A DNA stretch of 64,000 bases from Desulfatirhabdium butyrativorans DSM 18734. GTDB lineage: Bacteria; Desulfobacterota; Desulfobacteria; Desulfobacterales; Desulfatirhabdiaceae. Positions 47,348-56,417 of the stretch are shown one piece after another. The position numbers were made by a program, and so were the translations under genes. The stretch spans positions 183,225 through 247,224 of the forward strand of contig NZ_KE386985.1 of the NCBI RefSeq assembly GCF_000429925.1. The letters are read 5' to 3'. Each line of letters starts with the position of its first letter. The stretch's first letter is position 1. Below the pieces are notes generated by a model. It was not told the DNA's origin and made no database searches. It was given only the letters and a program-made list of their open reading frames with translations.

Positions 47348-48487
47348 TTATCCAACGACCTCCGGAAACTCACTGGTTTCGAAGACCGTCATTGGCGGCG
47401 GCTCATCGATGCTGCGGCCGGAGAAATATCCGAACGCCTGCTGGCTTCCTGCTGCAATGGTGCAGAAGAGCTCCGTCACCCCGATATCGTTCGGGCAGGC
47501 ATTGGAGCACTGGCCGCAGCCCACACATCCTGTGCTCATGTGGACAAGGCGTGTCAGATGAAAGAACAGCACATCCCGCGGCAGGCGGATGGCGCCGCTT
47601 TTCCGGCTCCAGTTCCGGTATTGCAGCGGCTCGTGGTCGAAGACATCCGTCATGAAGACGCACTCCCGGCAATAGCAGATGGGACAGGCGACGCGGCAGT
47701 TGGTGCACAGGACGCAATTGCTGAAATAAGCCGCCAGTTTTTCCGGAGAATCCACGGCCGCCCTGGTTTTTTCGAACATTGCATCCCGGAAGGCGATGCG
47801 GCGATCCCGAATGTCTGAAACGACGACGTTCCGTTTTTCACAGACTTCCATCCCGGCGTTTTCGAGATGCAATCGCTCCAAAAATCTTCGTCCCTTTTCG
47901 GTTCGGGCTTCGACCGGAAGAAAACCGCTTTCCCAGGCGAATGTGCCGAGCGCGATATCCGCTGCATCCGGCGTGAAGGCGGTACACGCCTGGCAGGCCG
48001 AAGCCAGTGAGAGCCCTTCCGGAAACCGGAGCTCATCCGCCTGGATCGCCTGGCAAAACGCTTCGGCCGGATCACCGGAAACAGTTCCGGAAAACGTTTG
48101 ATAATCCCTGTTGGAGAAAGCTCCCCCGCAATCCATGCCCACCAGGATCACTTCTTCGAGGCTTCCCTGATGCAGCTTCGCCCGTTCGATGGCGGCCCGG
48201 ATTTCGCAGGGCCTGAGACATGCGACCAGAAAGGCGCCTGTCGGTTTTCGGGCAAGCTTGCTCAGGAGTTGCGCCGCATTGAGTGGAAAGCAGGGCGAAA
48301 CGGGATCGATCGCTTCGATTCGCTCCGGATCGGAAACCATGCCCGGCATGATCATCCGCGCTCCGGGTGTGCGAAGCGGCGCCATGACGGCATCGACATC
48401 GTCAAGAGCGAGCAGCAGCCGCAACAGGTTGCGCACGGCGCCTGGAACATTTCCTTTCTCCAACGGAAGTTTTCGGATCATTTCCAT
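47348..48487 (-). CDS. FrhB/FdhB-like Fe-S flavoprotein
   Basis: 379 residues from the ATG at 48487; the frame is open upstream but this start follows a GGGGGAAAAG. It shares the layout of F420-hydrogenase/formate dehydrogenase beta subunits: GAFLVACLRPCEIRAAIERAK and VGMDCGG in the N-terminal half, FSNCVLCTNCRVACPICYC near 255, and a ferredoxin motif CVGCGQCSNACPNDIG near 320. Such subunits bind FAD and Fe-S and move electrons to or from a soluble carrier. In this cluster it probably delivers electrons to or from HdrA. The carrier (F420, ferredoxin or other) cannot be told. Confidence 0.85.
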   Translation of the reverse strand: MEMIRKLPLEKGNVPGAVRNLLRLLLALDDVDAVMAPLRTPGARMIMPGMVSDPERIEAIDPVSPCFPLNAAQLLSKLARKPTGAFLVACLRPCEIRAAIERAKLHQGSLEEVILVGMDCGGAFSNRDYQTFSGTVSGDPAEAFCQAIQADELRFPEGLSLASACQACTAFTPDAADIALGTFAWESGFLPVEARTEKGRRFLERLHLENAGMEVCEKRNVVVSDIRDRRIAFRDAMFEKTRAAVDSPEKLAAYFSNCVLCTNCRVACPICYCRECVFMTDVFDHEPLQYRNWSRKSGAIRLPRDVLFFHLTRLVHMSTGCVGCGQCSNACPNDIGVTELFCTIAAGSQQAFGYFSGRSIDEPPPMTVFETSEFPEVVG

Positions 48488-48509
48488 CTTTTCCCCCTTT
48501 TTGGGAACA

Positions 48510-48932
48510 TTAGAATCCCACAACGTTCCGCATACCGGTCGGCCCGAGTTCCCGCACCTGACGGGTGATGTTGTGCATGATTTCAACGAATCGGATGCCG
48601 TCGCTCGCTCCGATCCAGGTCAGCCGGAGCCGGTTGCGGTCAAATCCGAAACGCGGCAGGATTTCCTGCAGCAGTTTCATCCGCCTTCTGGCCTTGAAAT
48701 TGCCGTTGATGTAATGGCAATCCCCCGGATGACATCCGCTGACCAGAACGGCATCGGCTCCCTCCAGCAGCGCCTTGATCACGTATTGCGGATCTACCAT
48801 TCCGGTGCACATCACCCGGATCAGGCGGATGTTTTTCGGATATTCGAGCCGGGATGTCCCCGCCAGGTCGGCAGCGGTATAGGTGCACCAGTTGCAGACG
48901 AACGCCACGATGGTTGGTTCATAGATTTCCAT
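48510..48932 (-). CDS. mvhD: MvhD/FlpD-like 2Fe-2S subunit
   Basis: 140 residues from the ATG at 48932, seven bases after GGAAG. FVCNWCTYTAADLAG and RVMCTGMVDPQYV, then SGCHPGDCHYINGN, are the cysteine signatures of MvhD, the small subunit that links HdrA with a partner oxidoreductase. It lies 22 bp before the FrhB-like gene, which fits a functional pair. Its upstream gap of 434 bp is filled by the MITE-like element, separating it from the HdrA-GltD gene. Confidence 0.92.
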   Translation of the reverse strand: MEIYEPTIVAFVCNWCTYTAADLAGTSRLEYPKNIRLIRVMCTGMVDPQYVIKALLEGADAVLVSGCHPGDCHYINGNFKARRRMKLLQEILPRFGFDRNRLRLTWIGASDGIRFVEIMHNITRQVRELGPTGMRNVVGF

Positions 48933-48967
48933 GACCGCTTCCTTTCGTTCAGAAGATACTTTTGATG

Positions 48968-49328
48968 GACTCGTAAAAAGTCGGGGACTCTCTCTTGACC
49001 CGCGGGAGGGCGGGTGAATTTTGCTCAGCATCGGAAAAACGCTGCAGCCCGATCTCGTAGAATCGGGCGGATGGTCAAAACCACAATGATGGTTTGCTGT
49101 AATACAACAGATTGTTTTTCAAGGGAAAATACCTGAAGCTCGTCCGCCCGATCCAACGATTTCCGGCTGCTTCAAACAGTTTCTTCTGCTTCGCAAAACA
49201 TCACCCGCCCTCCCGCTGGAGGTCAGGCATCGAAGAAAGATTGGCGGATGGCGAAATTTTTCGAAGCCATCAAAATTCACCCGCCCCCTGCGGGTCAGAA
49301 GAGATACCCTGACTTTTTAGGACTTCGT
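48968..49328. mobile_element. MITE-like element, copy 1
   Basis: About 360 bp with imperfect terminal inverted repeats: GACTCGTAAAAAGTCGGGGA at the left and, inverted, AAGTCCTAAAAAGTCAGGG at the right. No coding capacity. The interior has GCTCAGCATCGGAAAAACGC, a hairpin around GATCTCGTAGAATCGGG, TTGCTGTAATACAACAG, and CCGCCCGATCCAACGAT. A second copy in inverted orientation is at 53774-54078. The 434-bp gap between mvhD and hdrA-GltD holds nothing else. Confidence 0.8.
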
Positions 49329-49366
49329 CACTTTTGTCTTTCATCTTATCGCCTACAGTCATTCGG

Positions 49367-52300
49367 CTATAGCGTATCGCCCATGACGCTCATCAATCCA
49401 TCGAATTCCGAAAAAACCTGCCGTTTCATGAAGTGACGCACCTGTGCCGCGCCGCTCGGGCAGATGCCCGCGCAACTGCCACAGCCTTTGCACAGGGCAT
49501 CGTTCACCACGGATACTTTCCTTCTGAAATCAAATTCGATGGCCGAATAGGGACAGAGGGCGATGCACATCTGGCATCCGGCGCATACATCCGGATCGAT
49601 CCAGGAGATGACCGACGGAACGGTGACTTCCCCCTTGGCTGCCAGGGACAAGGCCTTCGCGGCAGCCCCGGAGGCCTGGGCGACGGTATCCGGAATGTCT
49701 TTGGGTGACTGGCAGGCACCCGCCAGGAAAACGCCGTCGGTTGCCGTGTTGAGCGGGCCAAGCTTCGGATGTTCTTCCAGAAAGAAGCCATCCGCATCGA
49801 GGTTCACACCGAAAATCCTGCCGATGGTTGCCGCATCGGCCCTGGCCTCCATCGCCACGCAGAGAATCACCATGTCGACCGGCACCCGGAGCAGCTTGCC
49901 GATCAATGTATCTTCGGCGATGGCGACGAGTTTACCCTTTTCGTTCGGCGAGCGGGCATGATCGGTGATTTCGGCCACTTTTCCCCGGATGAACTGTGTT
50001 CCCTCCTGTTGGCACCTGCGATAGAACGCCTCATATCCCTGGCCGAAGCAGCGCATGTCGATGTAAAAATCGTAAACCCGGGTGGCATGCCCCACTTTTT
50101 CCTTGATCAGATGCGTGTATTTGAGCGCAGCCATACAGCAGACGCGCGAACAGTAGGCATGTGCCCGCTCATCCCGGCTGCCGATGCAGTGCAGGATCGC
50201 CACACTTTCGGGCGGATCGCAGAAAGCGCCCGTTGCATCGCGCATCCGGATCCGGCCTCCGGTGGGCCCCGTGGCATTGCAGAGCCGCTCGAATTCGAGG
50301 CTGGTCATCACATTGGGATAGCGGCCGTAACCGTATGCCTTCATGGAGGTTGGGTTCCAGACGTCGTATCCGGTGGCCAGGATGATCGTTCCGACGGAAA
50401 ATTCCGTTTCGACGGGCTGCATGCCGTGATCGATGGCCTTGGCTTCACATGCCGAAACGCAGGCCATGCATTCGCAGCAGCCGCCGCAGTTCAGGCACCG
50501 GGCGGCCTCGTTTTCGGCCTGGGTTTCATTGAGTCCCGCGGACACTTCATCGAAATGCCGGATCCGCTCCTGCGGGACAACAAGCCGGGGCTCTTCCCTT
50601 GGCTGAACGGCTGCGGATTTCGGGATATTTTTCCATTGTTTTCCTTCATAATCGCGTTCCGCAGGTGCTGCATCCAGGTTTTTTTCCTGCAGGAGCATAT
50701 CGATGGCCATTGCTGCACGGTGCCCTGCCGCTACGGCCTCCACCACGGTAGCCGGTCCGCTTGCCGCATCACCTGCTGCAAACACCCCGGGAACGCTCGT
50801 CTGGAAGGTTGCCGGATCGACATCGATCGTTCCCCGCCTGTTTCGCCGCGGCCATTGCTCAGGCGATTCGCCCGCCGGTGTCCATTCTTCCGTATCCACA
50901 GCCTGCCCGATGGCTGCGATCACCTGGTCACAGGCCAGAATGAACTCGCTGTTTTCAACGATTTCAGGGCGTCTTCTTCCGTCAGGCCCGGGGTTGCCCA
51001 GCCGGGTGCGCACACAGGCGATGCCGGTGAGCCGCCCGCTTTCCGCTACGATGCGCAGCGGCGCCGTCAGGAATTCGAAGCCGATGCCTTCTTCGCGGGC
51101 CTCCCCGATTTCATCCCGGTAGGCGGGCATTTCCGCTTCGGTCCGCCGGTAGACGATGGTGGCCGAAGCCGCGCCAAGTCGTCTGGCCACCCGTACGGCA
51201 TCGATCGCGACGTTTCCGCCGCCGACCACCGCAACCCGGGCGCCTGCAAATTCGGAATGACTGTTACGATCCAGGTGGATATCGCGCAGGAAGCGCACGG
51301 CATCGATGACGCCATCGGTTGCATCCTCTCCTTCGATATGCATTTTCAACCCGCTGTGCGCCCCGATCCCCAGGAATACAGCGTCATACCCCTGGCTTTT
51401 CAATTCCTTCAGGTCGAAATCCTTACCCAGACGCATCCCGGTTTTCACCTCGATCCCCAGATTCAGAATCGCGTCGATTTCGGCGCCGAGCACATCCGGC
51501 GGGAGCCGATAATCCGGAATGCCTACCCGCAGCATGCCGCCCAGAACGGGAAGCGCCTCAAAAATCGTGATCCTGTAACCTTTGCGTCTCAAATCGTCGG
51601 CCACCGTCAAACCGGCAGGTCCCGATCCGATGATGGCCACCCGTTGCGGTTTCTCTTCGATCGGTGCTGGCGCCATTTCCGCCAACCGGATTTGATCCGC
51701 AGCGAACCGCTTGAGCTCCCGGATCGATACGGGACTGTCCACTTCCTGTCTTCTGCAGGCGGACTCGCAGGGATGGGGACAGACCCGGCCCAGCACGCCT
51801 GGCAGCGGCAGCCGTTCGCGGATGATTCTGTAGGCATCGCCGTACCGCTTTTCCCGGATCATCTGGACATATCCCTGGACGTTGACATGAGCCGGGCAGG
51901 CGCCGACACAGGGAGCGCGATCCGCCTTGTCGATGCAGAACGTGATGGGAACGGCCTGTGGAAAGGCACGGTAAATGGCATGCCGGTTGCCGAGGCGTTC
52001 ATCCCATTCACTCGGCATCGATACGGGACAGACCTTGGCGCACTCCCCGCATCCTGTGCAGATGCCTTCCCGCACATAACGGGGATGTTTGCGGACGGTG
52101 ACGGTGTAATTGCCGATATAGCCTTTGAGTCCCACCACTTCGCTGTAGGAGAAAAGTTTGATTTGGGGGTGCTGTACGACCTCGACCATCTTGGGGGTGC
52201 CGATGCAGGCGGCGCAATCGAGGGTCGGGAAGGTCTTGTCGAACTGCAGCATGTGTCCGCCGATAGTCGTCGATTTTTCGACGAGATAAACGGTGTGGCC

Positions 52301-52789
52301 CGAATTGGCGATGTCGATGGCCGCCTGCATTCCGGCGATGCCTCCGCCGACAACCAGCACATCCGGATGTACCGGAACCTGCCGCGTTTCGAGCTCCCGG
52401 TGGTGAAGGATCCGATGGACCGCCGCGGCCACCAGGGTCTTGGCCTTGGCGGTGGCCTGGTCCGGATTCCGGGTTACCCAGGAAACCTGCTCCCGGATGG
52501 AGGCCATCTGGAACAGATAGGGATTGATTCCGGCCCTTCTGCATGCTCCCTGGAAGGTTTTTTCATGCAACCTGGGCGAGCAACTGGCCACCACCACCCG
52601 GTTCAGGCCGTATTGCCGGATATCCTTTTCGATCATGTCCTGACCGGGATCGGAGCACATGAACCGGTAATCCCGGGCGATCACCACATGGTCCAGTCGC
52701 TGGGCGAAGGCGGAAACTTCCGATACCCGCACCTTGCCTGCGATGTTGATGCCGCAATGGCAGATATAGACACCGATTCGGGCGTTCAT
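49367..52789 (-). CDS. hdrA: HdrA with inserted GltD-like NAD(P)H/FAD module
   Basis: 1140 residues from the ATG at 52789, after AAGGAAAG. It opens with MNARIGVYICHCG, then an HdrA FAD motif VVGGGIAG (147-153), a CxxxCIGTP motif and a 4Fe-4S set (C244-C254). From about 286 to 760 a glutamate-synthase small-subunit (GltD/NfnB-type) domain is inserted: CVGACPAHVNVQGYVQMI, RVCPHPCESACRRQ, IIGSGPAGLTVADDL (386-400), GRVAVVGGGNVAIDA region near 521-530 and IDVDPATFQTSVPGVFAAGD. HdrA then resumes with CLNCGGCCECMAC, HCIGSRDE and two C-terminal 4Fe-4S sets (C1069-C1079, C1100-C1110). The insertion is a plausible NAD(P)H entry point for bifurcation. It overlaps the response regulator gene by four bases. 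Confidence 0.93.
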   Translation of the reverse strand: MNARIGVYICHCGINIAGKVRVSEVSAFAQRLDHVVIARDYRFMCSDPGQDMIEKDIRQYGLNRVVVASCSPRLHEKTFQGACRRAGINPYLFQMASIREQVSWVTRNPDQATAKAKTLVAAAVHRILHHRELETRQVPVHPDVLVVGGGIAGMQAAIDIANSGHTVYLVEKSTTIGGHMLQFDKTFPTLDCAACIGTPKMVEVVQHPQIKLFSYSEVVGLKGYIGNYTVTVRKHPRYVREGICTGCGECAKVCPVSMPSEWDERLGNRHAIYRAFPQAVPITFCIDKADRAPCVGACPAHVNVQGYVQMIREKRYGDAYRIIRERLPLPGVLGRVCPHPCESACRRQEVDSPVSIRELKRFAADQIRLAEMAPAPIEEKPQRVAIIGSGPAGLTVADDLRRKGYRITIFEALPVLGGMLRVGIPDYRLPPDVLGAEIDAILNLGIEVKTGMRLGKDFDLKELKSQGYDAVFLGIGAHSGLKMHIEGEDATDGVIDAVRFLRDIHLDRNSHSEFAGARVAVVGGGNVAIDAVRVARRLGAASATIVYRRTEAEMPAYRDEIGEAREEGIGFEFLTAPLRIVAESGRLTGIACVRTRLGNPGPDGRRRPEIVENSEFILACDQVIAAIGQAVDTEEWTPAGESPEQWPRRNRRGTIDVDPATFQTSVPGVFAAGDAASGPATVVEAVAAGHRAAMAIDMLLQEKNLDAAPAERDYEGKQWKNIPKSAAVQPREEPRLVVPQERIRHFDEVSAGLNETQAENEAARCLNCGGCCECMACVSACEAKAIDHGMQPVETEFSVGTIILATGYDVWNPTSMKAYGYGRYPNVMTSLEFERLCNATGPTGGRIRMRDATGAFCDPPESVAILHCIGSRDERAHAYCSRVCCMAALKYTHLIKEKVGHATRVYDFYIDMRCFGQGYEAFYRRCQQEGTQFIRGKVAEITDHARSPNEKGKLVAIAEDTLIGKLLRVPVDMVILCVAMEARADAATIGRIFGVNLDADGFFLEEHPKLGPLNTATDGVFLAGACQSPKDIPDTVAQASGAAAKALSLAAKGEVTVPSVISWIDPDVCAGCQMCIALCPYSAIEFDFRRKVSVVNDALCKGCGSCAGICPSGAAQVRHFMKRQVFSEFDGLMSVMGDTL

Positions 52790-53208
52790 GAGGCTTTCCT
52801 TTCCGGAATCAGGGATTGGATACAATCGATCAATTCGTGGGCTTCGACGGGCTTTTCGAAATAGGCCAGGGGAGGCGGCAGGGAGTGGCCGCTTTTAGGA
52901 CAGACAAACTGATGGTAAGAGAAGAACAGGTCGCGGTCGATGGCGGAAACGAGAATGACCGGGATGTCATTCAACGCCGGATCGCCGCACAATTGACGAT
53001 ACAGGTGCATGCCTTCATCGTCGGGCATCATCAGATCGAGAATGAGGCAGTCCGGCCGGCGGCTCCGGCACAGATCGATACAAACCACCCGGCTTTCAAT
53101 GCCGACGACTTCGATATGTCTCGTCTTGAGCACATTGGCGACGAAGGTCAGGAAATGGGGATCGTCGTGCACAAGGAAGATGATGGGATAATTGCCTTTC
53201 GGATTCAT
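52786..53208 (-). CDS. Stand-alone receiver-domain response regulator
   Basis: 140 residues from the ATG at 53208 (AAGGTG six bases upstream). Receiver only: DD in FLVHDDPHF, acceptor Asp in LILDLMMPDDEG (about 61), Ser in LVSAID, Lys in YFEKPV. Two cysteines lie near the acceptor region. With no output domain, it must act by protein contact or as a phosphate sink. It is the first gene of the Hdr locus and overlaps hdrA-GltD by four bases, so its signal is tied to this redox complex. Confidence 0.9.
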   Translation of the reverse strand: MNPKGNYPIIFLVHDDPHFLTFVANVLKTRHIEVVGIESRVVCIDLCRSRRPDCLILDLMMPDDEGMHLYRQLCGDPALNDIPVILVSAIDRDLFFSYHQFVCPKSGHSLPPPLAYFEKPVEAHELIDCIQSLIPERKAS

Positions 53209-53400
53209 GCCCCACACCTTGAATGAGTTGAGGAGTTTGCCTTGACCCGTTCAGGAACTGCGTATATGGTGTATGCCGCAGCGATGAAGGATGCGGCGCG
53301 GGTTGCCATGAAATTACCATCGAACGAGGAAAGGGACGGATACGAAGCCGCCGGAAAGGCGTTGGGATCGAACATGCAAATTCATCTGGTTTTCGAATAG

Positions 53401-53416
53401 AGCAAAGTTGATGCCA
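53401..53416 (-). promoter_or_regulatory. Sigma-54-type promoter candidate upstream of the Hdr locus
   Basis: On the minus strand TGGCATCAACTTTGCT, with GG and GC separated by exactly ten bases, close to TGGCAC-N5-TTGC(A/T). It points at the response regulator gene about 190 bp downstream. The window has a sigma-54 activator gene at 56418-58172. The rest of 53209-53773 shows no convincing gene. Confidence 0.5.
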
Positions 53417-53773
53417 TGTCGTGCCGGACAGTGGCGCGACGTAACGATGAATTCTCCCCGGAGGCCGCGATTTTCTTCCGAATGTCGTTTCACAAAATCG
53501 GATTTGCAGAATGGTGACTTTGTAACCACTTGAATTTCAATGATCGTGATATGGAATACTCTTTTGATTTGCTTCTCTGAAGACGAGTCTTTTTGGGAGG
53601 ATGGATATGCCGGATTATATGATATAAGGAAAGAGAAAAGGATATCAGACGAGTGTCTGGTGTGCGAGCGACCAGGAATTGTGCAACAAATGATGCGAAA
53701 TGTTGCGCAGCAGATGTTGCAGATCCGATATCATCGATTGCAGTGACGGGAGACAGCGGCGCCCGCCATGGTT

Positions 53774-54078
53774 GACAAAGTCGTAAAAAGTCGCGGACTA
53801 CCAATTTGCTTTTAATGCCGGATCTCCAGCAGGAGGGCAGGTGATGTTTTGTGAAGCATCGGAAACTGTTTGAAGCAGCCGGAGATCGTTGGATCGGGCG
53901 GACGTGTTTCATTCATTTTCGATTGAAAAACAGCATCTTGTATTACAGCAAATCCTGGTTTTTCATTTTGACTATTCGCACGATCCTACGAGATCGGGCC
54001 GCTGAGTTTTTCCGATGCTGAGCAAATTTCACCTGCCATCCTACGGGTCAAGAGAGAGTCCCCGACTTTTTACGAGTC
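53774..54078. mobile_element. MITE-like element, copy 2 (inverted)
   Basis: About 305 bp. Terminal inverted repeats: GTCGTAAAAAGTCGCGGACT at the left, and AGTCCCCGACTTTTTACGAC-type sequence at the right. Read in reverse it matches copy 1 in order: GACTCTCTCTTGACCCG, GCTCAGCATCGGAAAAAC, GATCTCGTAGGATCG, TTGCTGTAATACAA and CCGCCCGATCCAACGAT. No coding capacity and no transposase. The two copies face each other across about 4.4 kb. Confidence 0.85.
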
Positions 54079-54176
54079 CATCATGATTGATGGTGTCGAA
54101 AACGGCGGATGAGGCGAGATGAGCGGCAGCGCTGAAAGGCTTCTGCCGGAAAACCATTTCATGGGAGGAAACGGGC

Positions 54177-54503
54177 ATGGCATTCTGGAACCTGGACACG
54201 TTGCACCTGGAACAATTCAGGCCGGGAATTTTGAGCAAGGCCGAAATCGGGAAAGACTTGATCATGGTCTGTATGAAGATCGAGCCGGGAAGGGCGGACA
54301 GCGGTCACGAACATGAATTTGATCAGTGCGGTATCGTTCTGGAAGGTCCGATAGAAATGCATGTCGGTTCGGAAGCCCGATTGCTGGAATCAAACGATTG
54401 TTATTTCATCCCCGCAGGCGAGCGCCACGGCTGGAAAACCTTCGATAGCGCCGTAAGGCTCCTGGATATATCCCGCAAACCATCCGAAACATCAAACAAC
54501 TGA
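54177..54503 (+). CDS. Cupin-domain protein
   Basis: 108 residues. The ATG follows GGGAGG. The single cupin domain has the metal-binding pattern GHEHEFDQCGIVLEGPIEM (His-His-Glu type) near residues 43-61 and the second motif FIPAGERHGW near 77-86. Such small cupins bind metal and a small ligand, as enzymes or as sensor parts; no substrate can be proposed. It is followed after 18 bp by the TrmO-like gene, so the two may be co-transcribed. Confidence 0.85.
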   Translation: MAFWNLDTLHLEQFRPGILSKAEIGKDLIMVCMKIEPGRADSGHEHEFDQCGIVLEGPIEMHVGSEARLLESNDCYFIPAGERHGWKTFDSAVRLLDISRKPSETSNN

Positions 54504-54520
54504 GAGGATACCGTTCCGCC

Positions 54521-54937
54521 ATGGACAATCAGGCATTTCAACTGCATCCCATCGGCGTCATTCACAACCCGGGGGATCGGGCATGGATCGAAATCGCATC
54601 GCCATTCCGGCCGGCCATGGATGGCCTTTCGGCATTTTCCCACATCCATGTGCTTTTCTGGTTTCACGAAAACGATCTTCCGGAAGTCCGCTCGACCCTC
54701 CAGGTGCACCCTTGCCGAAATCCCGCCAATCCGCTCACCGGGGTTTTTGCCACGCATTCTCCGATGCGACCCAATCTGATCGGATTGAGCTTTTGCCGCA
54801 TTCAGGCCATCGAAGATCGCATCATCCGGATCGAAGAAATCGATGCCAGAGACGGTACGCCACTGCTGGATATCAAGGGGTATTGGCCGTATGAGACTCC
54901 CCCGCCCATTCGTTATCCGAACTGGACGAGGCCTTGA
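54521..54937 (+). CDS. TrmO/TsaA-like tRNA methyltransferase family protein
   Basis: 138 residues of the YaeB/TsaA family (SAM-dependent tRNA m6t6A methyltransferase in known members). It has PIGVIHNPGDRAWIEI, an acidic DGLSAFSHIHVLFWF strand and GVFATHSPMRPNLIGLSFC, the conserved SPxRPNxIG signature. At the end, GTPLLDIKGYWPYET. Known members are about 235 residues; this short form lacks a C-terminal part, so full tRNA activity is not certain. It ends 30 bp from the convergent rhlE gene. Confidence 0.85.
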   Translation: MDNQAFQLHPIGVIHNPGDRAWIEIASPFRPAMDGLSAFSHIHVLFWFHENDLPEVRSTLQVHPCRNPANPLTGVFATHSPMRPNLIGLSFCRIQAIEDRIIRIEEIDARDGTPLLDIKGYWPYETPPPIRYPNWTRP

Positions 54938-54966
54938 AATACAGGACTCGCCCAGTCGTCCCTGGC

Positions 54967-56262
54967 TCAGGATGCGAAGGATCGTCTCGTGCTCGGTCGT
55001 TTGGAAGCGGATGGTGATCGGAAAGACCTGGAAGACGCTCTTTGGGTGGCGGCTTCAGGGTGACGACGGGAAGCCGGATTGCGTGAGGGTGTTCCCGCGG
55101 CGAATTGCTCCGGTGCGAACGAGCCGTAATCGAAATCGGAAATGCGTCTTCGTTCGATCCTGCCGAGCAGTTTTTCGATTTGTCTCACCATGGGCTCGTC
55201 CGTCATGGCGGCCAGTGTATAGGCTTCACCTGTCTGGCTCGCGCGGCCTGTCCGGCCGATGCGGTGGGTATAGGCGTCCACGGTGTCCGGCATGTCGTAG
55301 TTGATGACATGGGAGATATCGGTCACATCGATGCCGCGGGCTGCGATATCGGTTGCGACCAGAAGATCGTATTTTCCGTTTCGAAAACCGTTGATGGCCT
55401 CCTGTCGGCGGTTTTGCGCCATGTTTCCCTGCATGGCGGCCACGCGATATCCTTTTTTCCCCAAATCTTCGGCCAGATGGCTCGCACGCCGTTTGGTCCG
55501 GGTGAAAATGAGGACGCGCCCGGTCGGCGTTCGATCCAGCATCGCCAGCAGCAATCGGGTCTTCAAACCATCCGGTGCGGGATACAGCGCATGGGAAACC
55601 GTTTTCGCAGGCGCCATCATCCCGATCTGCACAACGGCGGCATCCTGAAGAATGTCTTCTGTCAGACCGCGAATTTCATCGGGCATGGTTGCCGAAAAAA
55701 ACAGCGTCTGCCGCTTTGCCGGAAGATGCCCCAGAATTTTTCGGATGTCCGGCAGAAATCCCATGTCACACATGCGATCCGCCTCATCCAGCACCAGTGT
55801 CTCAACGGCGCTCAAATCGACATCGCCTCCCGTCAGATGGTCCAGAAGACGCCCGGGACAGGCGACGATCATATCTACGCCGGCCCGTAGCGACTTGATC
55901 TGCTGGGCTTTTCCCACGCCGCCGTAAATGGTTGTGCTCCGCAGACCGGTCTTCTTTCCCAGGGTGGTGATGGTTTGATGGGTTTGTTCGGCGAGCTCCC
56001 GGGTGGGGGAGAGGATCAGACTTCTGGCCTTGCGGCCGGAGTGTACGCCCAGCCGCTGCAGAATCGGGAGGACAAAGGCGGCCGTCTTTCCGGTTCCGGT
56101 CTGTGCTAGGCCCAGCAGATCGCGGCCCTGAAGCACGAAGGGAATGGCTTTTTGCTGGATGGGGGTTGGGGTGGTGTAGCCTGCGGCACGGATGGCCGCG
56201 GCAATGCGCGGACTGAAACAAAATGGTTCAAAACTCACTGAATCAATTCTCCCTGGCTTCAT
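54967..56262 (-). CDS. rhlE: DEAD-box RNA helicase (RhlE-type)
   Basis: 431 residues. Motif Q region FSPRIAAAIRAAGYTTPTPIQ, Walker A AQTGTGKTAA, DEAD box VLDEADRMCDMGF, SAT (FFSATMP), then domain 2 with VLIFTRTKRRASHLAEDL, ATDIAARGIDV and HRIGRTGRA. The basic C-terminal tail (about 375-431) is rich in Ser, Arg and Pro, as in RhlE. RNA unwinding in ribosome assembly or cold adaptation is the usual role. The ATG at 56262 has no strong ribosome-binding site. Confidence 0.93.
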   Translation of the reverse strand: MKPGRIDSVSFEPFCFSPRIAAAIRAAGYTTPTPIQQKAIPFVLQGRDLLGLAQTGTGKTAAFVLPILQRLGVHSGRKARSLILSPTRELAEQTHQTITTLGKKTGLRSTTIYGGVGKAQQIKSLRAGVDMIVACPGRLLDHLTGGDVDLSAVETLVLDEADRMCDMGFLPDIRKILGHLPAKRQTLFFSATMPDEIRGLTEDILQDAAVVQIGMMAPAKTVSHALYPAPDGLKTRLLLAMLDRTPTGRVLIFTRTKRRASHLAEDLGKKGYRVAAMQGNMAQNRRQEAINGFRNGKYDLLVATDIAARGIDVTDISHVINYDMPDTVDAYTHRIGRTGRASQTGEAYTLAAMTDEPMVRQIEKLLGRIERRRISDFDYGSFAPEQFAAGTPSRNPASRRHPEAATQRASSRSFRSPSASKRPSTRRSFAS

Positions 56263-56417
56263 GAAGCCAAGGCGGATGCTTCAGCTCGATGATGCTTTTC
56301 TCGATGAAAGGTGGATACGGCAAACGACATGTCCGCCGAAATTTTCGCGCACTATAGCAGGAATCATGCCAATAGACCAGAAAAATTCCGGCGGCCGCAT
56401 TGCTGTTCCCTGGTCGA

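Noticed and set aside
49769-52864. Long open frame of about 1031 codons on the plus strand
   Set aside because: It lies antisense to the HdrA-GltD gene, whose domains are clear; high-GC codon use leaves the opposite strand open. It has no recognisable domain.
53540-53746. Possible 68-codon gene on the plus strand
   Set aside because: No ribosome-binding site, no domain, and it lies in an AT-rich gap beside the MITE-like element.
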